A stretch of DNA of 64,000 nucleotides from Halichoerus grypus. Lineage: Eukaryota; Chordata; Mammalia; Carnivora; Phocidae. The stretch spans positions 97,998,294-98,062,293 of the forward strand of contig NC_135712.1 of NCBI RefSeq assembly GCF_964656455.1, given 5' to 3'. The position numbers and the translations under genes are program-made. The notes beneath the pieces are model-generated. The model saw nothing but the letters and a program-made list of their open reading frames with translations, was not told where the DNA came from and did no database searches. Each line of letters opens with the position of its first letter. The stretch's first letter is position 1. Below, piece after piece: positions 23,982 through 36,140 of the stretch.

Positions 23982-26900
23982 TTATGTTCCACAAATAAGT
24001 GAAACCATATGATAATTGACTTTCTCTGCTTGACTTATTTCACTTAGCATAATCTCCTCCAGTCCCATCCATGTTGATGTAAAAGTTGGGTATTCATCTT
24101 TCTGATGGCTGAGTAATATTCCATTGTATATATGGACCACATCTTCTTTATCCATTCATCTGTTGAAGGGCATCTCGGCTCTTTCCACAGTTTGGCTATT
24201 GTGGACATTGCTGCGATGAACACTGGGGTGCATACGGCCCTTCTTTTCACTACATCTGTGTCTTTGGGGTAAATACCCAGTAGTGCAATTGCTGGGTCAT
24301 AGGGTAGCTCTATTTTTAACTTTTTTTTTTTTTTTTTTATTCATTTGAGACACAGAGATAGAGAGAGAGAGAATGAGCAGGGGGAGAGGCAGAGGGAGAG
24401 GGAGAAGCAGACTCCCCGCTGAGCCAGGAGCCCGACGTGGGGCTCGATCCCAGGACCCCAGGACCACGACCTGAGCCGAAGGCAGACGCCCAACCATCTG
24501 AGCCACCCAGGCGCCCCTATTTTTAACTTTTTGAGGAACCTCCACACTGTTTTCCAAAGTGGCTGTACCAACTTGCATTCCCACCAACAGTGTAAGAGGG
24601 TTCCCCTTTCTCCACAACCTCTCCAACATTTGCTGTTTCTTTCCCTGTCCATTTTTGCCATTCTAACTGGTATAAGGTGGTATCTCAATGTGGTTTTGAT
24701 TTGAATTTCCCTGATGGCTAATGATGATGAACACTTTTTCATGTGTCTGTTAGCCATTTGTATGTCTTCTTCAGAGAAGTGTCTGTTCATCTCTTCTGCC
24801 CACTTTTTGACTTGATTATTTGTTTTTTGGGTGTTGAGTTTGAGAAGTTCTTTATAGATCTTGGATACCAGCCCTTTATCTGTAGTGTCATTTGCAAATA
24901 TCTTCTCCCATTCTGTGGGTTGCCTCTTTGTTTTGTTGACTGTTTCCTTTGCTGTGCAGAAGCTTTTTATCTTGATGAAGTCCCAAAAGTTCATTTTTGC
25001 TTTTGTTTCACTAGCTTTTGGAGATGTATCTTGAAAGAAGTTGCTGTGGGCGATGTCTAAGAGGTTACTGCCTATGTTCTCTTCTAGAATTTGGATGGAT
25101 TCCTGTCTCACATTGAGGTCTTTCTTCCACTTTGAGTTTTTCTTTGTGAATGGTGTTAGAGAATGGTCGAGTTTCATTCTTCTGCATGTGGCTGTCCAAT
25201 TTTCCCAGCACCATTTATTGAATAGACTGTCTTTTTTCCATTGCATGTTTTTTCCTGCTTTGTCAAAGATTATTTGACCATAGAGTTGAGGGTCCATATC
25301 TGGGTTCTCTATTCTGTTCCATTGGTCTATATATCTGTTTTTGTTCCAGTACCATGCTGTCTTGGTGATCACAGCTTTGTAATGTAGCTTAAAATCGGGC
25401 AACGTGATGCCTCCAGCTTTGTTTTTCTTTTTCAACATTTCCTTGGCGATTCAGGGTCTTTTCTGATTCCATACAAATTTTAGGATTGTTTGTTCCAGCA
25501 CTTTGAAAAATGTCATTAGAATTTTGATCGGGATGGCATTGAAGGTATAGATTGTTCTGGGTAGCATAGACATTTTAACAATGTTTATTCTTCTGATCCA
25601 TGAACATGGGATATTTTTCCATCTTTTTGTGTCTTTTTCAATTTCTTTCATGAGTGTTCTGTAGTTCCTAGAGTATAGATCCTTTACCTCTTCGGTTAGG
25701 TTTATTCCGAGGTATCTTATGGTTTTTGGTGCTATTGTAAATGGAATCGTTTCTCTAATTTCTCTTTCTACAGTTGCGTTGTTAGTGTACAAGAAAGCAA
25801 CTGATTTCTGTGCATTGATTTTGTATCCTGCCACATTACTGAATTGCTAGATGAGTTCTAGTAATTTGGGGGTGGAGTCTTTTGGGTTTTCCATATAAAG
25901 TGTCATGTCATCTGAGAAAAAAGAGAGTTTGACTTCTTCTCTGCCAATTTGAATACCTTTTATTTCTTTTTGTTGTCTGATTGCTGTTGCTAGGACTTCT
26001 AATACTATGTTGAACGATAGTGGCGAGAGTGGGCATCCTTGACGTGTTCCTGATCTTAAGGGAAAGGCTCTCAGCTTTTCCCCATTGAGGATGATATTCG
26101 CTGTGGGTTTTTCATAGATGGATTTTATGAACTTGAGGAATGTTCCCTCTATCCCTATACTCCGAAGAGTTTTAATCAGGAAAGGATGTTGTATTTTGTC
26201 AAATGCTTTTTCTGCATCAGTTGAGAGGACCATATGTTTCTTCTCCCTCCTCTTATTAATGTGTTCTATCACATTGATTGATTTGCGAATGTTGAACCAC
26301 CCTTGCACCCCGGGGTTAAATCCCACTTGGTCGTGGTGGATGATCCTTTTAATGTATTGTTGGATCCTATTAGCTAGGATTTTGTTGAGGATTTTGGAAT
26401 CCATATTCATCAGGGATATCGGTCTGAAATTCTCCTTTTTGATGGGGTCTTTGCCTGGTTTGAGGATTAAGGTAATGCTGGCCTCATAGAATGAGTTTGG
26501 AAGTTTTCCTTCTGTTTCTATTTTTTGGAACAGCTTCAGTAGAATAGGTATTATTTCTTCTTTGAATATTTGGTAGAATTCCCCAGGGACTCCATCAGGC
26601 CCTGGACTCTTCTTTTTTGGGAGGTTTTTGATCACTGCTTCAATCTCGTTACTGGTTATTGGCCTATTCAGGTTGTCAATTTCTTCCTGTTTCAGTCTTG
26701 GCAGCTTATAGGTTTCCAAGAAGGCCTCCATTTCATCCAGATTGCTCAGTTTATTGGCATATAGTTGTTGATAATCATTTCTAATAATTGTTTCTATTTC
26801 CTTGGTGTTAGTCGTGATCTCTCCCCTTTCATTCATAATTTTATTAATTTGGGTCCTTTCTCTTTTCTTTTGGATAAGTCTGGCCAGTGGTTTATCAATC

Positions 26901-28012
26901 TTAATTCTTTCAAAGAATCAACTTCTAGTTTTGTTGATCTGATCTACTGTGTTTCTGGTTTCTAATTCATTGATTTCTGCTCTAATTTTAATTATGTCTC
27001 TTCTAATGTGTGGCTTAGGCATCATTTGTTGCTTTTTCTCTAGTTCTTTAAGGTGTAGAGTTAGTTGGTGAATTTGGGATTTTTCTATTTTTTTGAGTGA
27101 GGCTTGGATGGTTATGTATTTCCCCCTTAGGACCGCCTTTGCAGTATCCCATAGGTTTTGGACCAATGTGTTTTCGTTCTCATTGATTTCCATGAATTGT
27201 TTAAGTTCTTCTTTGATTTCCTGGTTGACCCAAACATTCTTGAGCAGAGTGGTCTTTAGCTTCCAAGTGTTTGAATTTCTGCCAAATTTTTTCTTGTGAT
27301 TGAGTTCCAGTTTTAAAGCACTGTGATCTGAGAATATGCAGGGAATAATCTCAATCTTTTGGTATCGGTTGAGACCTGATTTGTGACCCAGTATGTGGTC
27401 TATTCTGGAGAAAGTTCCATGAGCGCTTGAGAAGAATGAGTATTCTGTTGTTTTAGGATGGAATGTTCTGTAAATATCTATGAGGTCCATCTGGTCCAAT
27501 GTATCATTCAAAGCTCTTGTTTCCTTGTTAATTTTCTGCTTAGATGATCTGTCCATTGCTGAGAGTGGAGTATTGAGGTCTCCTACAATTAACGTATTGT
27601 TATCAATATGACTCTTTATTTTGGTTAACAGTTGGCTTATGAAGATGGCTGCTCCCATGATGGGGGCATAGATATTTCCGATTGTTAGATCTTCTTGTTG
27701 GATAGACCCTTTAAGAATGATATAGTGTCCTTCTGTGTCTCTAATTACAGACTTTAGTTTAAAATCTAATTTGTCTGATATAAGAATTGCTACCCCAGCT
27801 TTCTTTTGAGGTCCGCTGGCATGGAAGATGGATCTTTATCCCTTCACTTTCAGTCTGGATGTATCTTTAGGTTCAAAATGAGTCTCTTGTAGGCAGCATA
27901 TGGACGGGTCCTGTCTTTTTATCCAATCTGTAACCCTGTGCCGTTTTATGGGAGCATTTAGGCCATTCACGTTGAGAGTGATTATTGAAAGATACGAATT
28001 AATTGTCATCAT
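23982..28012 (-). pseudogene. LINE-1 ORF2, multiply broken and SINE-interrupted
   Basis: The start aligns with the other ORF2 (SYLSII, NVNGLN). A Trp codon has become a stop near 27837, a frameshift lies near 26850-26920, stops fall at about 25846 (after LLELI) and 25446 (after KRP), and a Can-SINE cuts the C-terminal part at 24326-24526. The reverse-transcriptase block [11 protein letters not shown] is present but the active site reads FSDD instead of FADD. The Cys/His cluster [18 protein letters not shown] survives just before the SINE. Confidence 0.93.
24326..24526 (-). mobile_element. Can-SINE inserted in LINE-1 ORF2
   Basis: Full element with head ccacccaggcgcccc on the plus strand. Duplication ctatttttaacttttt at 24310 and 24527. 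L1 ORF2 text continues on both sides, so it is younger than that L1. Confidence 0.96.
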
Positions 28013-28138
28013 GTTGCCTGTGAAGACGTTATTTTTATAGATTGTCCCTGTAAATTTCTGTTGTAGATCACTCTTGGGGTCTTTCTCCTTTTATAGAACC
28101 TCCCTTAATATTTCTTGCAGGGCCGGCTTAGTCGTCAC

Positions 28139-28981
28139 TTATTCTTTCAGTTTCTGCAGGTCGTGGAAGCTCTGCATCTCTCCATCCATTCTAAATGACA
28201 GCCTTGCCGGATAAAGTATTCTTGGCTGCATGTTCTTCTCATTTAGTACCCTGAATTTGTCTTGCCAGGCCTTTCTGGCTTGCCAGGTCTCTGTGGATAG
28301 GTCTGATGTTATCCTGATGTTCCTCCCTCTGTACGTAAGGAATCTCTTCCCCCTAACTGCCCTTAAGATGGTTTCCTTGGTTCTAAGATTTGCAAGTTTT
28401 ACTATTACATGCCGGGGTGTTGGCCTATTTTCCTTGATCTTGGGAGGGGTCCTCTCTGCCTCTAGCATGCGAATGTTTGTTTCATTCCCCAGATTAGGGA
28501 AGTTCTCAGCTACAATTTGCTCAAATACATCTTCTAGTCCTCTCTCTCTCTCCACTCCCTCTGAAATTCCAATTATTCTGACACTGGAACGCTTCATGGT
28601 GTCACTTATTTCTCTGATTCTATTTTCATGGATTCTGAGTTGTTTTTCCCTGGCCTCCTCTTTTCCCTTTTTATCTATTATATTGTCTTCCAGGTCGCTT
28701 ATTCGTTCTTCTGCCTCAGTTACCCTAGCTGTTAGATTATCTAGATTGGATTGGATCTCATTGATAGCATTTTTAAGTTCTGCCAATTCACCTTTCATTT
28801 TTGCCCTTAGAGACTCTATGTTGTCATTAATTGATTTCTCCATTCTAGCCATTGTCTTCACAATTGCTAGCCTGAATTCCATCTCCGACATCTTGGTTAT
28901 ATCTGCATCCATTTGTAAATCTGCAGCATAAGTCATAATCTCTGAGTCTTTTCTATTTTGGGGGCTCCTTCTTCTAGTCAT
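28139..28981 (-). pseudogene. LINE-1 ORF1, premature stop near the C-terminus
   Basis: 280 codons starting MTRRRSPQNRK. It has the same coiled coil, RRM (SVRIIGISEG, ENFPNLG) and C-terminal domain (WQARKAWQDKF) as the intact copy at 56357. A TAA interrupts where the other copy reads KLKEFANTKPALQEI; here KLKE is followed by the stop, and the remaining codons for TKPALQEI can still be read behind it. About 15 residues are lost, so this may be only mildly damaged. Confidence 0.92.
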
Positions 28982-30075
28982 TCTGTTGATGGGTGTTTGA
29001 AGGAATGTATAGAGTCCAAATTATTGACCAGAACCCAAGCAAGATGCACCTGTTTTCTTGGGACCTTAGGGTTGCTGGCCTCTTGTTTTCCCAGCCTGTC
29101 TTCTGGGGGAGGGGCCTGCCGCTCTGTTACTCAGGCAACCCTGTTTGGTGGAGTTGCCCTGCGCCCCTGTGGCAGGGGATGGGCTCAGTGGGAATCAGTT
29201 TTTGGGGCTTTTGTTCTCTGGCGCCTTTCCCTGGCGGCTTTCCGCGTCTCTTCCGGGAGTCAGAGCAGAAGAGACCGTTTCCAACCCTCTGCCTCAGAAC
29301 AGAGAGACCGCAGTCTGTTCTTCAGTGAGCTCTCCAGGCCACACTGTCTCCGTTTCTTTTTTTTTTTTAAAGATTTTATTTATTTGACAGAGAGAGAGAG
29401 AGAGACACGGCAAGAGAGGGAACACAAGCAGGGGGAGTGGGAGAGGGAGAAGCAGGCTTCCCGCCGAGCAGGGAGCCCGATGCGGGGCTCGATCCCAGGA
29501 CCCTGGGATCATGACCTGAGCTGAAGGCAGATGCCTAACGACTGAGCCACCCCGGCGCCCCGACACTGTCTCCGTTTCTGTCCGTGCTGCTATAAACTGC
29601 AGCGTCCTGGGTTGTGCGCCCCTCTGCAGCACTCCCAGTCCTGCCTCTAGGTCGGGGCATGTCTCTGCCCTTTGTGCTTCTAAAACTGCCAGCTGCTCCC
29701 AGTTCGCATGCACGTGCCCCCACTGCTTGGGTTACCGCCCTGGGGGCTGCCCTAAAGTCCTTTCCCCAACATACCAGTCTGCGAGTCTGTGCCCCGTCCG
29801 CAGCGCGCGAGGCTGTTGCTCACTGGCGGTGTAGGATCCCCACAGCCAGGCACCCTCCCGCTGCCGTTTATCCTCCGATATCTGCCCGCAGAATCACGGC
29901 TCTCCACTTCTACCTCAAAATCAACCGCCTGGGATAGTCTGTTTGTAGAGATCCAGATCTTCTTACATCTCAGGCTGGTTTCGTGGGTGCTCAGAGTGGT
30001 CTGGTAGATATCCAGCTCAATTCTGGGGACCAGTTGAAATAGGGTCCCCTACTCCTCCTCCATCTTTCCCCTCTC
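28982..30075 (-). promoter_or_regulatory. LINE-1 5'UTR, second type, with SINE insertion
   Basis: Read on the minus strand it starts with ggggaaagatggaggaggag and is GC-rich and CpG-rich up to ORF1. This opening is unlike that of the L1 at 54846 (ctcaggaccctcggggtcac). The Can-SINE at 29358-29562 sits inside. Open frames seen on either strand here are by-products of the GC content. Confidence 0.65.
29358..29562 (-). mobile_element. Can-SINE inserted in LINE-1 5'UTR
   Basis: Full element with few changes from the other young copies (gacacggcaagagagggaac, catgacctgagctgaaggc). Duplication acactgtctccgtttct at 29341 and 29563, perfect over 17 bases. Confidence 0.96.
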
Positions 30076-30529
30076 CGAGAGATTTTTTTTGATAGTATTC
30101 TTTATTCAACCAAGCCAAACTCCTTTATTTCCTTTCAATGCTATACATCTTAAATATGTGAAGCCTAACACCAATTATTTTAGAAAACTTGAGTTTTGAG
30201 GTACACAACAATCTGGACCGTGACCATAACTGTAGAGTCACTCCTGAGGCAGGGTGCATATGGAAGGAGAGGTTTTAAAAGGGGAATAGAACAATCTGTC
30301 TTCAGTCAACAAACACTAATTCACATTCTGTCAGAGAATGTCAGTTCTAGTTAGCTAGCTTGAGATGATATGTTAAAAAAAGGTATCCAGTTATTTGAAT
30401 TCTTCAGTGGTTGAAATTCTAAATAAGGAAGGATTACTACATTTTCTACCAGTTCACTCTAAAATAAATTTGAGTTGACTACTCAATTCAGTCATAAATT
30501 TTTTTAAGTAAAATCTTTCTTTTCTTTCT

Positions 30530-30774
30530 TCTTTCTTTCTTTTTATCTTTCTTTTCTTTCTTTCTTTCTTCTTTTCTTTCTTCGTTGTTTTTTTTGAGAG
30601 GGAGAGAGGGGATGGGGAGGGGCAGAAGGAGACAGAGGGGGAGAGAGAGAGAATCTTAAGCAGGCTTCACACCCAACATGGAGCCAATGTGGAGTTGGAT
30701 CTCACAAACCTGAGATCATGACCTGAACCAAAATCGAGTCAGACGCTTACCTGACTGAGCCACCCAGGTGCCCC
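30530..30774 (-). mobile_element. Can-SINE with expanded pyrimidine tail
   Basis: Head side ccacccaggtgcccc at 30760-30774; the A tail appears as a long mix of CTTT repeats on the plus strand (about 30515-30590). The flanks are both CTTT-rich, so the target duplication cannot be fixed. Confidence 0.9.
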
Positions 30775-31544
30775 TCTTTTCTTTTCTATTTCTGTTTGTT
30801 TTTTAAAAGGAAAGCACATAAAAGCATTTTCTATGTTTTAACTATTGTTGCTTTGGTAAATCAAAAGCTAAAACATAACTTAAAAAAATAAGATAAAAAC
30901 CATAAAAAAATTAATAAGTAGATTTTCTAGACTGATTTGTCCATGGTGGCCTTATTTGGTGCCATTTATAAATTTTTATTTTTATGATGAAAATGTTTGT
31001 ATTTCCTACCAATGAACTTGATAACAGAGCAATAAAACCATGCCAACTGTTAATATGTACACATACTTGCTCACTTGGCCCTAATTCTGACAACCTTAGT
31101 TCATATATTGGAAAAACATAACTCTATAAGGCAAGCTTGTCACTTTGTTTTTTTGAAGTTTTATGAACACTTATAAAACCTAATTCATTTTAGTGAACTA
31201 ATAGAAGTTTGGGCCTATTCAACCAGCATGGGCAAATCTTATTTATAAATTCACATTTGTAAATTCATACTGCAATATAGTAGTAGGAATAATATGCTCT
31301 TTTCAAGATGTAAAACAGTTTTAAAAATAATTTTCAAAAAAATATATTTTCAGAAACAACTGAACCATAAATTACTGATCAGTTATTTATTGAATTACCA
31401 TGCATTTACTGATTCCACACACTTGGGAGGGTCTATATTGTGAATAATAAAATACAAAACAAAATTTAGAGGGAAATTAAATTGTTGTATAATCAAAATT
31501 ATAATTAAGTTATAATTTTACTGCAAACACAGATTGGTATAATA

Positions 31545-31625
31545 CAGCAGTTCTCAAACAGAAGCAGTTCTTTTTTTTTTTTTTTTCCCTATGGGACAAT
31601 TTAGTGTCAAGGTTGAGAAACCCTG
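31545..31625 (+). mobile_element. MER20 (hAT-Charlie) internally deleted copy with 8-bp TSD
   Basis: 81 bp that begins cagcagttctcaaac and ends aggttgagaaaccctg, the two ends of MER20, with most of the middle missing and a poly-T run inside. The flanks gtataata (31537) and gtataatt (31626) are the expected 8-base hAT duplication with one mismatch. Confidence 0.8.
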
Positions 31626-32017
31626 GTATAATTGAATATAATTTTTCTTAAAATTTTACATAGGGCTAACTAATAAGCAAGTTAATGCTATTTCATTATT
31701 ATAAAAATATTCTTTTCAGATCAACTATTTCAAATACACAGATAAAATTCTAAAAAAATACTGCCGTACACTTAAATGAATTACAACTAAAAATCTCAAG
31801 TTTCCGTAACTAAGGATACAGTTTCATAGTAAGTGCTTAAATTTTGTCATTTATTTAGATCCTCTTTAATGGACAAGGGAATAATTTGATAAAACAAAAC
31901 AAATGAAAAACATACTTCCAATTTTATTGTAAAATTTCTAGAGAAATCCTGAAATAATTAGTTTAGATGCCCCAGATGCTTTTTCACCAGCCGACTTCCT
32001 TACTGTAAGATTTCTCC

Positions 32018-32188
32018 AACTTTAATATCAGAACAATGGAGAGTAGCTTAAATTCTGCCTCTTGGGCCCTATTCCCATTGATTATAATTCAGCATTTGAA
32101 GGTGTAACCTTGAATTCTACATTTAAAAAAAATGTTTCACAGATACCTTATGTAGGTGGTCCATGAACCAGACTTTGAGAAACACTAG
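32018..32188 (+). mobile_element. MER5A (hAT-Charlie) copy
   Basis: The order atcagaacaatggagag, cttgggccctattccc, gaattctacattt, gtggtccatgaaccagact and ttgagaaacactag fits MER5A, diverged. Confidence 0.7.
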
Positions 32189-32984
32189 CTGATTTCATTC
32201 CTGTTCTAAACTGATTTTGTGATCTAAAATCAATGCATGTTTAAAAGTCCCCTGCTAACTTACCTATATAGAGCACTAATTAGGTATTCCAAAAGTGTGA
32301 AGTATTACAACCTGTAGATTTTTTCTTTCTTAAATTATTTTGGAAACATCTTTTCATACTCCTGGAAAATGTCCAAGTGATGCAAGTATCAGTATAAATT
32401 GGAGCATCGACTGCATCCCAGAGCAACCTGCAACCAAGGTCAGACACTGAGAATGAAACATAACTTGTATTACTTTTTTCAATGAAAGTAAAATAATTTC
32501 TTCTAATGTGTTTCACATTATTTTACTTGGTGTTATGAAATAGGAGTAAAACTCACCTACTATGAATGAGACTGTTATGTAGCAATATTCCTAGCATATT
32601 CTTGGACTTGTGATGGCAAGGTAGCAGGAAGACTTAGAAGTCTTAAGATCTTTCAGATAATTTACAATAGAACAAAACATGTAATTCCTTTCTATTTCTT
32701 CTTTGTACTTATTTTTAAAATCTTATATAATACATATAAACATAGTTACATTTTATGTATATACACATATATATGTAATATGTGTGTAGGTGGATATGTG
32801 TGTGTGATATGTCACTTTGAATTTTAGTCATTTCAAATCAGGTACATTTATAAGAATTAATTTAGTTTTATGGAAAAGGGTTTTTGGGACATTGAAATCT
32901 ACAAAGTAGTGCAGAGGCAAACTATAAGAACTAGAGGCATTCACTTCTGTATATTCATAGGACAGAAATAGTGGGAAGAATTAG

Positions 32985-33179
32985 AATTAACAAGGGTCAA
33001 TTCTAATGCTATGGTGGTAATCATTTGCAATATGTGAGTGCATCAAATTAGCATGCTATATACCTTAAACTTACATAATGTTATATGTCAATTCTATCTC
33101 AATAAAGCTGGAAAGAAAAATGGGATAAAATAAAAAAGCCTAGGTAGTAAAAAAAAAAAAAAAGAGAGAGAGAGAGAGA
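32985..33179 (+). mobile_element. Old LINE-1 3' end with A and GA tail
   Basis: The run atgctatataccttaaac, taatgttatatgtcaattct and ctcaataaagctgga is typical of older mammalian L1 3' ends. A 15-base A run and a GA microsatellite (33164-33179) follow. Confidence 0.65.
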
Positions 33180-34478
33180 TAAAAACAAGAAAAACAAAAG
33201 AAAAGACAGCAATGAGCAACAACCTCTTTATCCTTCAAGATGAAATTCAGCACACATGGCAGTTCAGTCATGAGATGGAGTTTTATGTAATCATTAAGAA
33301 TTATGAAGGTCTACATTTGATATTAACACATGTCTATTATATATAGTCAAGCTTAAAAAGCAAATTATTAAACATCAAGTAAACTTTACTCCCCCCCCAA
33401 AAAAGAATCAGTTTATGCTGATGTGTATTTGTGTATTTGACCACAAAGACTGTTTTGCAATTTGATTAGGTTGCGGACATTTTCTATAAATCAAATAAGC
33501 TAAAACTTTAGCTCCCCAGTTTTCATGAAAACTTATTTGAATCATGTGTGCTAAAATGAAATATAAAATGAAGACTGGACTTGAGAATTCCAAGAGCAGA
33601 AAAGAAACATTTAAGACAAGTAAGCCAAACTAACGTTAGAGCATTTCATTAACATAAGCAAAACAATTGATACAAATACACTTAAAGGAACAATAACAGC
33701 AACAATGAAAAAAAAAAAACACTCAGAAATAAATTATGGAACCTATTTTGGCAGGCAAGTTATTAGAAGTAGAAGTTAAATCATGCAGATATCAAGATTT
33801 ACATCTCTAATGAAATTATATAATCACTTTTATTATTATAGAACAAGAGATCAAAAGGTTATTTCTTGTTACTTATTTTGAAATAATTCAATATAATATG
33901 TCCAAATTTTTTTAACTGTGTTGAAAACAAAGAGTGTAGGAAGGAACAGAACACCAAAGTTTGATATGCTTATGCACACATTTCCCTACCATACCCTCAA
34001 TGCACAGGCACCTAATGAATTTCAATTGAAACATAGAAGATAAAAAGAATGTAAAGGAAACAGTTAATAGATGTTTAAAATGATAACCTCCCAGGCCTCA
34101 TATATTTTATTCCTCTTTTTAGGAGACTTTCAAAGTGCTAAAAATATATTTTTTTAACTTTGTTGTTTATCCTCATTTCAATTTGGATGTCATACCAGTG
34201 CATATTTATATAAGTTCCTTTCCTGTAAAATCATTTTGTTGTATTTGATAAAAGTCATTACCTTGATAAAGGTCTTACTGTTCATTACATTATGGTCTGT
34301 AAATGCATGAACATATCCCAGGTTGTATACACGTGAGAATCTGGCTCTGAATGTAGTTCCCCTTAAAAAAAAAAAAAAGAAGTGCTTTACAAAGATTAAT
34401 TACTAGCAGTTTAATTGATTATTATTTACCTATATAACTAAGGATAATAAATATAGCCACCTTAGTTCAGAATTTTAT

Positions 34479-34692
34479 TTTATTTTATTTTATTTATTTA
34501 TTTTTAAAAGATTTTATTTATTTATTTGACAGAGAGAGAGAGCACAAGTAGGCAGAACAGCAGGCAGAGGGAGAGGAAGAAGCATGCTCTCCGCTGAGCA
34601 GGGAGCCTGACGTGGGGCTCGATCCCAGGACTCTGGGATCATGACCTGAGCCGAAGGCAGATGCTTAACAGACTGAGCAACCCAGGTGCCCC
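34479..34692 (-). mobile_element. Can-SINE with 15-bp TSD
   Basis: TTTTA-rich tail, body with gatcatgacctgagccgaag and head acccaggtgcccc. Duplication agttcagaattttat at 34464 and 34693. Confidence 0.96.
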
Positions 34693-34769
34693 AGTTCAGA
34701 ATTTTATAATAAATTGCAGAAAGCTTCCAATTTCCCGTTGTATATGTGTTGTATTATGATATCCAATTC

Positions 34770-34960
34770 GTTAATCATTTATTACATGCCACGTACCATG
34801 CCAACACTTACGTGCATTGTCACAGGTAATACTCATTCCACCATTTCAGGTAGGTAAAATGATAACTCTTTTTCAGAAATGGGTGATGGAGGCTCGGGTA
34901 TTTCAACTAAACTACTTATTTGCTAGTGAGGCGATTTGCAGTTCCAGTCCTTGGCTCTCT
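34770..34960 (-). mobile_element. MIR element
   Basis: Reverse MIR: ccatttcaggtaggtaaaat, ttcagaaatgggtgatgg and actacttatttgctagtgag. It lies just upstream of the SI-like trefoil exon. Confidence 0.65.
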
Positions 34961-35135
34961 GAGAGATCTTTTTTTTTCCCACTAAACCCTACTGAGTTTC
35001 ACGATAAAGCACATTTTGAAGAAAAGAGAGATGAGAATTTTCATTAGCATGGGCCAAATGAAGCTCTATGTGAAAATTTTAGGTTGACATAATAGAAAAT
35101 GGCAAATAATGCAATTCTTTGTGATGCTTCAACAG

Positions 35136-35253
35136 GCAGTGTACGAACAGCGCGGCTGCTGTTGGCAACCACTGAATGAGTCTTTCCTTCCCTGGTGCTT
35201 CTTTGCAGACAGTCATGGCTATAAAGTTGACCAAAAGACAACAGCAAATGTTG
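35136..35253 (+). pseudogene. SI: SI-like exon A: trefoil (P-type) domain
   Basis: About 39 open codons containing RGCCW, then PWCFF and HGY, the signature spacing of a P-type trefoil domain in SI. An acceptor (aacag) precedes it and a good donor (gtgaga) follows after the first base of a Gly codon. The Cys that normally lies four residues before RGCCW is Tyr here (TAC), which would remove one trefoil disulphide. The block itself has no stop or frameshift. Confidence 0.85.
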
Positions 35254-35363
35254 GTGAGACAGACTTTACAAACAACACGCTCTTTAATTACACAGTCCTA
35301 TAAGGGTGTTCCTGTATGCTCTCTCTGTAGCTTTCCTCTGGCTTTTTCTCTATTTCTTTTCAG

Positions 35364-35482
35364 GGCTCGAAGCTAAATTTAGCAGGATAAATTTACCCAC
35401 TTTGTTTGGAAATGATCTTAACCGTGTGCTTCTCACAGCACAAAGACACCCAATTGTTTTCAGTTCAAGGTTTGGTTTTCAA
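35364..35482 (+). pseudogene. SI: SI-like exon B: linker after the trefoil
   Basis: The acceptor ttttcag joins in phase to exon A, completing the Gly codon and then reading LEAKF, LPTLFGND and VLLTAQ, close to the SI region after the trefoil. The frame is open to the end. The likely donor (gttgtt) is poor and may be decayed. The intron from exon A is only 110 bp. Confidence 0.85.
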
Positions 35483-36116
35483 GTTGTTCAATGTAAATTT
35501 TTCTTACCTGTGCAAATTATTTATAACAGGCTCATTTATATTTCTTGACAAAAATGATATGTTAAAATGGAGGGAGTTTATGAGTTCCATTTAGAATCGA
35601 ATCACAGAAATTTGGAAATAAGAAGGACCATGTGACAATCTATTTTAGGTTGTTTATTCTTTCTTTCTCTGTAATCCTTAACAATTTGAGACTCTAATAA
35701 TAGCTATGGATTCCTCTCCCAAAAAATGCACATACAAACTAAATTTTGCACTATAGTTTCAGGGAAATTTCTGAGATGCATCCATGAAATACCCACTGGT
35801 TGAGAGCTAGTGATCCAATAGTTAACTTTAAGCTAAGAAATTAAAATTTTAAAGGGGATGTCTCTATTTTAGAGAATTAGCATCGAGATTTAAAATGAGC
35901 ATCTGTGTTTAAGCCCTGGAGTTTTTTTTTTTTTTTTGTTATTCTACTACAAATATGTATACTACTACCAATTATTATGTAGCAGGTAGAATATTATATT
36001 TGCATAAACTTCATAAAAATGTCATTTTAATTATACCCATTTCAGTGGTCATTTTATGTCCAGTTACTTATACTAACCACCATTCATATCCACCCTATAC
36101 TTTTTAGAATGTGAGA

Positions 36117-36140
36117 ATGAAAAATAAAATAAAATAAAAT
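36117..36140. repeat. (AAAAT)n microsatellite
   Basis: About four AAAAT units in the intron between SI-like exons B and C. Confidence 0.85.

Larger units (their letters stand above)
23683..30075 (-). mobile_element. Full-length LINE-1, degraded, interrupted by two Can-SINEs
   Basis: On the minus strand: 5'UTR (about 28982-30075), ORF1 (28139-28981), ORF2 (23982-28012), 3'UTR and a poly-A tail seen as poly-T at 23683-23710. Can-SINEs lie at 24326-24526 (ORF2) and 29358-29562 (5'UTR). No convincing target-site duplication was found. Several stops and frameshifts make it clearly older than the copy at 54.8 kb. Confidence 0.95.
30780..34460. other. AT-rich DNA with the listed DNA transposons
   Basis: No exon of the SI signal-anchor or stalk region was found here, although this is where the missing 5' exons of the SI-like pseudogene would be expected. 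Confidence 0.5.

Noticed and set aside
28958..29937. Several plus- and minus-strand frames of 60-188 codons.
   Set aside because: They are products of the GC-rich L1 5'UTR and the SINE inside it.
23640..30095. Possible TSD of the minus-strand L1 (agatatttatttttttt versus agattttttttgatag).
   Set aside because: Matches only in T-runs; not specific enough.
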